Shown: one piece after another, positions 6,442-9,661 of the stretch
Numbering within the stretch: the first letter of the stretch is position 1
Layout: each line of letters starts with the position of its first letter
Source of the DNA: Flavobacteriaceae bacterium
Lineage (GTDB): Bacteria; Bacteroidota; Bacteroidia; Flavobacteriales; Flavobacteriaceae
Assembly (NCBI GenBank): GCA_016763715.1
Contig: JAESTG010000147.1
Location: forward strand, 1 to 9,661
Length of the DNA stretch: 9,661 nt
Reading direction: 5' to 3'
Made by a program: the position numbers and the translations under genes
Notes under the pieces: model-generated
What the model was told of the DNA's origin: nothing
Seen by the model: only the letters and a program-made list of their open reading frames with translations
Database searches by the model: none

Positions 6442-7713
6442 ATGAAAAAATTATATACCATTCTGTTGACAGCCTTAGTGATGATGACTGGCTGCGAAAA
6501 AAGCAATATAAATGATATGGAACTACCCCAAGAAGAAAACACGGGAGTTCCATTTCTAATAGGATCTGGGACTGAAACTTTTGCGTACCCTATAAATCAA
6601 ATAGTTGTGCAATATGACGCACTTTTAAGTGAAGCCGATAAACAACTTCTAAGAGACCAATATGGAGTTGCAACATATAAGAATTGTACCTGTGCAGACC
6701 CGACTCTCGAACTTTGGATATTTAATTTGGATCGCAATGGGAATTTACCCAATGGGAACAGTCTTGAGGAGACCGTTTTAGGAGCTAAAGAAGAGACTGA
6801 ACTCGAAGCAGCTGAAGTTAACCCCACTTTTCAACACATGGGACAAAAGTTGAATGTTTCTTTTGGTCTTGAAGATATGGCAGCGGCAATAATGAATGTA
6901 GTTCCTTCTAATAATAACGTTACAATTGCAGTTTTAGATACAGGAGTCGATTATAATTATTTTGGCTTTGAAAACCCCTTTTTATACAATAGTCAATCCA
7001 ATCATAATGCCTGTACAGACAATGGTATGGACGATATTTTTGGCTGGGATTTTGTGAATGAAGACAACAATCCTTTTGATGATTATGGGCATGGGACTAT
7101 AATTACGAGTCTCATTTATAATAAGCTAACTGAACTGAACATCGATTTTCAAATATTACCCGTAAAGGCATTTAATCAAAACGGAAAAGGTGCTTATTTT
7201 GATATTCTTTGCGGACTTAAGTATGCTATTAACAAGGAAGGCGTGGATGTTATTAATATGAGTTTTGGATGGTATAATACTAATTATGAATTACTACATC
7301 GGTTTATTGTGGAGTCTGAGGATAAGGTAATGTTGGTTAGCTCTGCTGGAAATGATTATGAGAATAATGATCAAATACCACATTATCCTTCATCTTACAA
7401 TGTTTCAAATAGCCTCTCCATAGCAGCAATTAATAATCGCCCTTTTAATGTAGCATTGGCTTCATTTTCTAACCATGGAGTTAATTCGGTGGATATTGCT
7501 GCCATTGGTGAAGAGATCCCGTTTTATATCACTCCATACGATTTTATAGAGGTTTCAGGAACATCGTACTCAAACGCATTTGCTTCGGCCTTTAGCGGAC
7601 AACTATTTGAACCTGGAATGAGCCCTCAACAACTAAAAGCACTAGTCTTATCAAATACCATGCAGCATAACAGTCTAGCTCTTATCAGATACCAATCATA
7701 TATTTACTATTAA
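6442..7713 (+). CDS. S8 (subtilisin-family) serine protease, predicted lipoprotein
   Basis: The preferred start is ATG 6442, giving 423 residues and a lipoprotein signal peptide (MKKLYTILLTALVMMTGC, lipid-modified C18). The in-frame ATG at 6376 would bury this signal under 22 extra residues and begins at the foot of a hairpin. Residues about 40-140 form an N-terminal region resembling the prodomain of Bacteroidota subtilases, with NQIVVQYD (52-59) and a CTCADPTLELWIF segment. The catalytic domain (about 150-415) has the full triad: D166 in AVLDTGVD, H217 in YGHGT and S375 in SGTSYS, plus the oxyanion N304 in SSAGND. The serine motif lacks the usual downstream proline (GTSYSNAF rather than GTSMAxP), but the reactive residues are present. 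The chain ends about 48 residues after S375 with no sorting domain. Activity in the periplasm or on the outer membrane is expected. Likely substrates, unproven, are the neighbouring exported proteins or the anti-sigma factor. Confidence 0.93.
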   Translation: MKKLYTILLTALVMMTGCEKSNINDMELPQEENTGVPFLIGSGTETFAYPINQIVVQYDALLSEADKQLLRDQYGVATYKNCTCADPTLELWIFNLDRNGNLPNGNSLEETVLGAKEETELEAAEVNPTFQHMGQKLNVSFGLEDMAAAIMNVVPSNNNVTIAVLDTGVDYNYFGFENPFLYNSQSNHNACTDNGMDDIFGWDFVNEDNNPFDDYGHGTIITSLIYNKLTELNIDFQILPVKAFNQNGKGAYFDILCGLKYAINKEGVDVINMSFGWYNTNYELLHRFIVESEDKVMLVSSAGNDYENNDQIPHYPSSYNVSNSLSIAAINNRPFNVALASFSNHGVNSVDIAAIGEEIPFYITPYDFIEVSGTSYSNAFASAFSGQLFEPGMSPQQLKALVLSNTMQHNSLALIRYQSYIYY

Positions 7714-7758
7714 TTTAGTTTGGATAATTAGGTTTAGGTACAATTATTTAAGCTAACG

Positions 7759-7785
7759 GGGGAGGGGTTTTTGAAATCCTTCCCC
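7759..7785 (+). terminator. Strong hairpin between the subtilase and CHAT genes
   Basis: GGGGAGGGGTTT (7759-7770) pairs with AAATCCTTCCCC (7774-7785) across a 3-nt TTG loop: twelve pairs, two of them G-U, with one more possible G-U outside. It lies 45 nt after the subtilase stop. The T residues sit inside the stem rather than after it, so it is not a classic terminator; attenuation or 3'-end protection of the upstream mRNA is possible. Confidence 0.5.
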
Positions 7786-7800
7786 TAAATAGTATCTTTA
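7770..7800 (+). promoter_or_regulatory. Candidate promoter for the TPR-CHAT gene
   Basis: TTTG (7770-7773), 19 bp, then TATCTTTA (7793-7800) resembles the Bacteroidota TTTG/TAnnTTTG promoter; the -7 box matches at all but its last position. It would start transcription around 7806, leaving a leader of only about 14 nt before ATG 7820. The -33 element overlaps the hairpin apex. One mismatch in a short motif means chance occurrence is possible. Confidence 0.3.
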
Positions 7801-7819
7801 GCAATAATCCACTATTTCA

Positions 7820-9661
7820 ATGCCCATTTCTAGAAACACATTGCTCCTCTACTTGGTTTTTTTAGGGTTTTGCGTTCATGCGCAGGACCATTTAAAGGCA
7901 AAATATGATTCTATTATTTCTTCTGAAAAAGATAATGTTACAAAACAAAAATTAGTAGAAACACTTCTTCACAAAAGTGAGGTTGATAATCTAAGCGAGC
8001 TCGCTAATGTTTACTACGATTTTTCCAAATGGAATTTTAATAAAATTAAAGACCAGAAACGAGCGAAGTATTATGCAAAAAAAGAATTTGTATTAAGAAC
8101 CATTCATCTAGCTGAAGACAAAGATCCAATTCAACGTAACTTGTATAATTTGGGGTTGATGTATCGGTATTCAAGACCTCCAGATTACGATAACGCGATT
8201 GCTTACTTTGATACTCTTATTTCAGTTTCAGAAGGAAATGAAATACGATTAGGGAATGCGTATAGGGTGAGAGGGGATATTTACGATGCCTTGGGTGATT
8301 TTCAACGTGCCTTAGAGAATTACTCTTATTCTGAAAATATTTTTAAAGTGATAAATCGGCAAGATTTACAATTAAAGGCACTTATCAATGTTTCGGGAAC
8401 CTATGTAAATTTAAGCAATCGGGATTATTTGGATTCCTTTATGGAAAACAAAAAGAAGATAGAATCATTGCAGAAAATAACGATGTCTAATAAACAAGTG
8501 GCAATGCTGCAATTGAATACAGGCGCAATGTTTAACACAACTTCTAATTTTCAAAGAGCTTATGAACCGACAAAAAAAGCACTATCACTTTTTGAAGACG
8601 TAGGTGATTCGGTAAATATATTTAAAAGCTTAAGCCTTCTTGGCGTGTTGCAAAATAAGGACAAATTATATAGTGATGCGGCTAAAACTTTTGCCTCCGC
8701 ATTGATATTTGCCAATGGGAATAGATTACTCGAAAGCTCCACAGCCAATAATCAAGGAGACATGCATCTTGCGGCTGGTAATTATCAGGAGGCCCTATCT
8801 CGTTATCATGACGCCATAATGTTAGTTCTTGGTGATGAAAACCCACAATCATCCCTACGGTTACCTGTGTTTGAAGATATCAGTATTTCTCCCTTTAAGA
8901 AACAAATTTTCGCATATTTAAATGATTTGGCTAATTGTTGGCTCGATTATTATAAGAATACTGGAAATAAGGGGTTTTTGTTTGAAGCAGAAAAGATAAT
9001 TTCTCTAGCAGATCAAGTAGTGGACGCCCTATTTTTTGAAAGCAGGGAAGAGTTGTCGAAACTGTCCTGGCGAGAAAAGGCTTCTCAATTATATATCAAA
9101 GGGGTTTCAGTTTCCTTTCAGCTAAAGAAACCGGAAGCAGCACTTTATTTTATGGAAAAGAATAAGGGTCTTTTATTATTAGAGAATATAAATAATGTGA
9201 AAGCTCGACAGGATGCGAAAATCCCGATGGCCACAGTAGAGAAGGAGCAAAAGCTATTAAGTTCCATTAAAGAGCTTCAATTATTTCTAGCTAAAAGTGA
9301 AAAAGGTTATGACGAATCAAGTGAAAGGGATCGTATTAAGAATCAAATATTTTCATTGAAGAGATCTTATAGAATGCTTATTGATTCATTGGAAACTACC
9401 TACCCGTCCTATGTTAAGTATAAGAAAGAACTAGAAATCGAATCGGTTGAGAGTATTCAACAAAAATTATCAAACAACGAACAAGTGGTTTCATATGCCC
9501 TTGGAGACAGTCTTGGGTATGTATTGCTTTTAACTAAAAATAAACTCGAACTTAAGGAGTTGTCAATCCCAGTTTTTGAGTTAAATGCCGAAGTAGATGT
9601 ATTTAGAAATCATCTTTTAAAACCTTTCATGACTTCGGGAGATGCGTTGGGGTTTCAGTTA
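7820..9661 (+). CDS. Exported TPR-CHAT protein (caspase-like peptidase family), C-terminus beyond the window
   Basis: From ATG 7820, the first start after an in-frame TAA at 7805-7807, there are 614 codons open to the right edge. Residues 1-21 form a Sec signal peptide cleaved at VHA|QD. Residues about 107-335 contain roughly six TPR or TPR-like helix pairs; the clearest are at 145-178 (around RGDIYDALGDFQRALENY) and about 307-340 (GDMHLAAGNYQEALSRY). A further helical region (about 355-480) carries the AALYFMEKNKGLLLLENI segment typical of TPR-CHAT proteins just before a helical linker. From about residue 550 the first strands of a CHAT domain appear (EQVVSYALGDSLGYVLLLTK, 554-573). The His/Cys catalytic dyad would lie beyond the window and cannot be checked, so proteolytic activity is inferred from the family. 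With a signal peptide the CHAT domain should face the periplasm unless a C-terminal membrane helix alters topology. It is the last visible gene of the envelope set, 106 nt after the subtilase and behind a strong hairpin. Confidence 0.9.
   Translation, partial: MPISRNTLLLYLVFLGFCVHAQDHLKAKYDSIISSEKDNVTKQKLVETLLHKSEVDNLSELANVYYDFSKWNFNKIKDQKRAKYYAKKEFVLRTIHLAEDKDPIQRNLYNLGLMYRYSRPPDYDNAIAYFDTLISVSEGNEIRLGNAYRVRGDIYDALGDFQRALENYSYSENIFKVINRQDLQLKALINVSGTYVNLSNRDYLDSFMENKKKIESLQKITMSNKQVAMLQLNTGAMFNTTSNFQRAYEPTKKALSLFEDVGDSVNIFKSLSLLGVLQNKDKLYSDAAKTFASALIFANGNRLLESSTANNQGDMHLAAGNYQEALSRYHDAIMLVLGDENPQSSLRLPVFEDISISPFKKQIFAYLNDLANCWLDYYKNTGNKGFLFEAEKIISLADQVVDALFFESREELSKLSWREKASQLYIKGVSVSFQLKKPEAALYFMEKNKGLLLLENINNVKARQDAKIPMATVEKEQKLLSSIKELQLFLAKSEKGYDESSERDRIKNQIFSLKRSYRMLIDSLETTYPSYVKYKKELEIESVESIQQKLSNNEQVVSYALGDSLGYVLLLTKNKLELKELSIPVFELNAEVDVFRNHLLKPFMTSGDALGFQL

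Noticed and set aside
7820..7885. Lipoprotein signal in the TPR-CHAT protein (LGFC)
   Set aside because: Phenylalanine precedes the cysteine where Gly, Ala or Ser is needed, while VHA|Q a few residues later is a good signal peptidase I site.
1..9661. CRISPR array or Cas genes that would make the TPR-CHAT/sigma combination a type III-E locus
   Set aside because: No spaced direct repeats and no Cas-like reading frames are present in the window.

Overview
The window looks like a piece of a Bacteroidota chromosome, most likely Flavobacteriia or a relative. The evidence is moderately AT-rich DNA, start codons without Shine-Dalgarno sequences, a C-terminal type IX secretion (T9SS) sorting domain, a Bacteroidota-type membrane-bound TPR anti-sigma candidate, and matches to the Bacteroidota -7 promoter box (TAnnTTTG). 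There are seven protein genes. No tRNA, rRNA, CRISPR array or insertion sequence is visible.

Layout. Positions 1-1618 (minus) hold the N-terminal 539 codons of a TIR-NB-ARC (STAND/NLR-like) protein that runs off the left edge. Positions 1817-3184 (minus) hold a tightly coupled pair: an ECF-like sigma factor followed, 3 nt later, by a single-pass membrane protein with a cytoplasmic N-terminal domain and an extracytoplasmic TPR region, probably its anti-sigma factor. A hairpin (1762-1793) separates this pair from the TIR gene. A 151-bp divergent intergenic region (3185-3335) with a perfect 10-bp palindrome leads into the plus-strand genes. These are a small secreted protein (3336-3725), a large T9SS-sorted surface protein (3728-6364, 2 nt downstream), a subtilisin-family lipoprotein with an intact catalytic triad (6442-7713), and an exported TPR protein entering a CHAT (caspase-like) domain at the right edge (7820-9661, incomplete). 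Strong hairpins lie in the gaps before the subtilase gene and before the CHAT gene.

Interpretation. The sigma/anti-sigma pair and the exported genes form a plausible envelope unit: a surface-exposed multidomain protein, two proteases or protease-like proteins outside the cytoplasm, and a transcription switch whose anti-sigma factor carries an extracytoplasmic TPR domain. An attractive but unproven model is that stimulus-dependent proteolysis by the CHAT or subtilase protein reaches the anti-sigma factor and frees the sigma factor. A TPR-CHAT protease, a cleaved inhibitor and a sigma factor are also combined in type III-E CRISPR (Cas7-11/Csx29/Csx30/sigma), but here there is no CRISPR component and the TPR-CHAT protein has a signal peptide. 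The adjacent TIR-NB-ARC gene is of the kind that acts as an NAD-depleting antiphage sensor, so the whole window may be a conflict or immunity neighbourhood. That functional link is inference.
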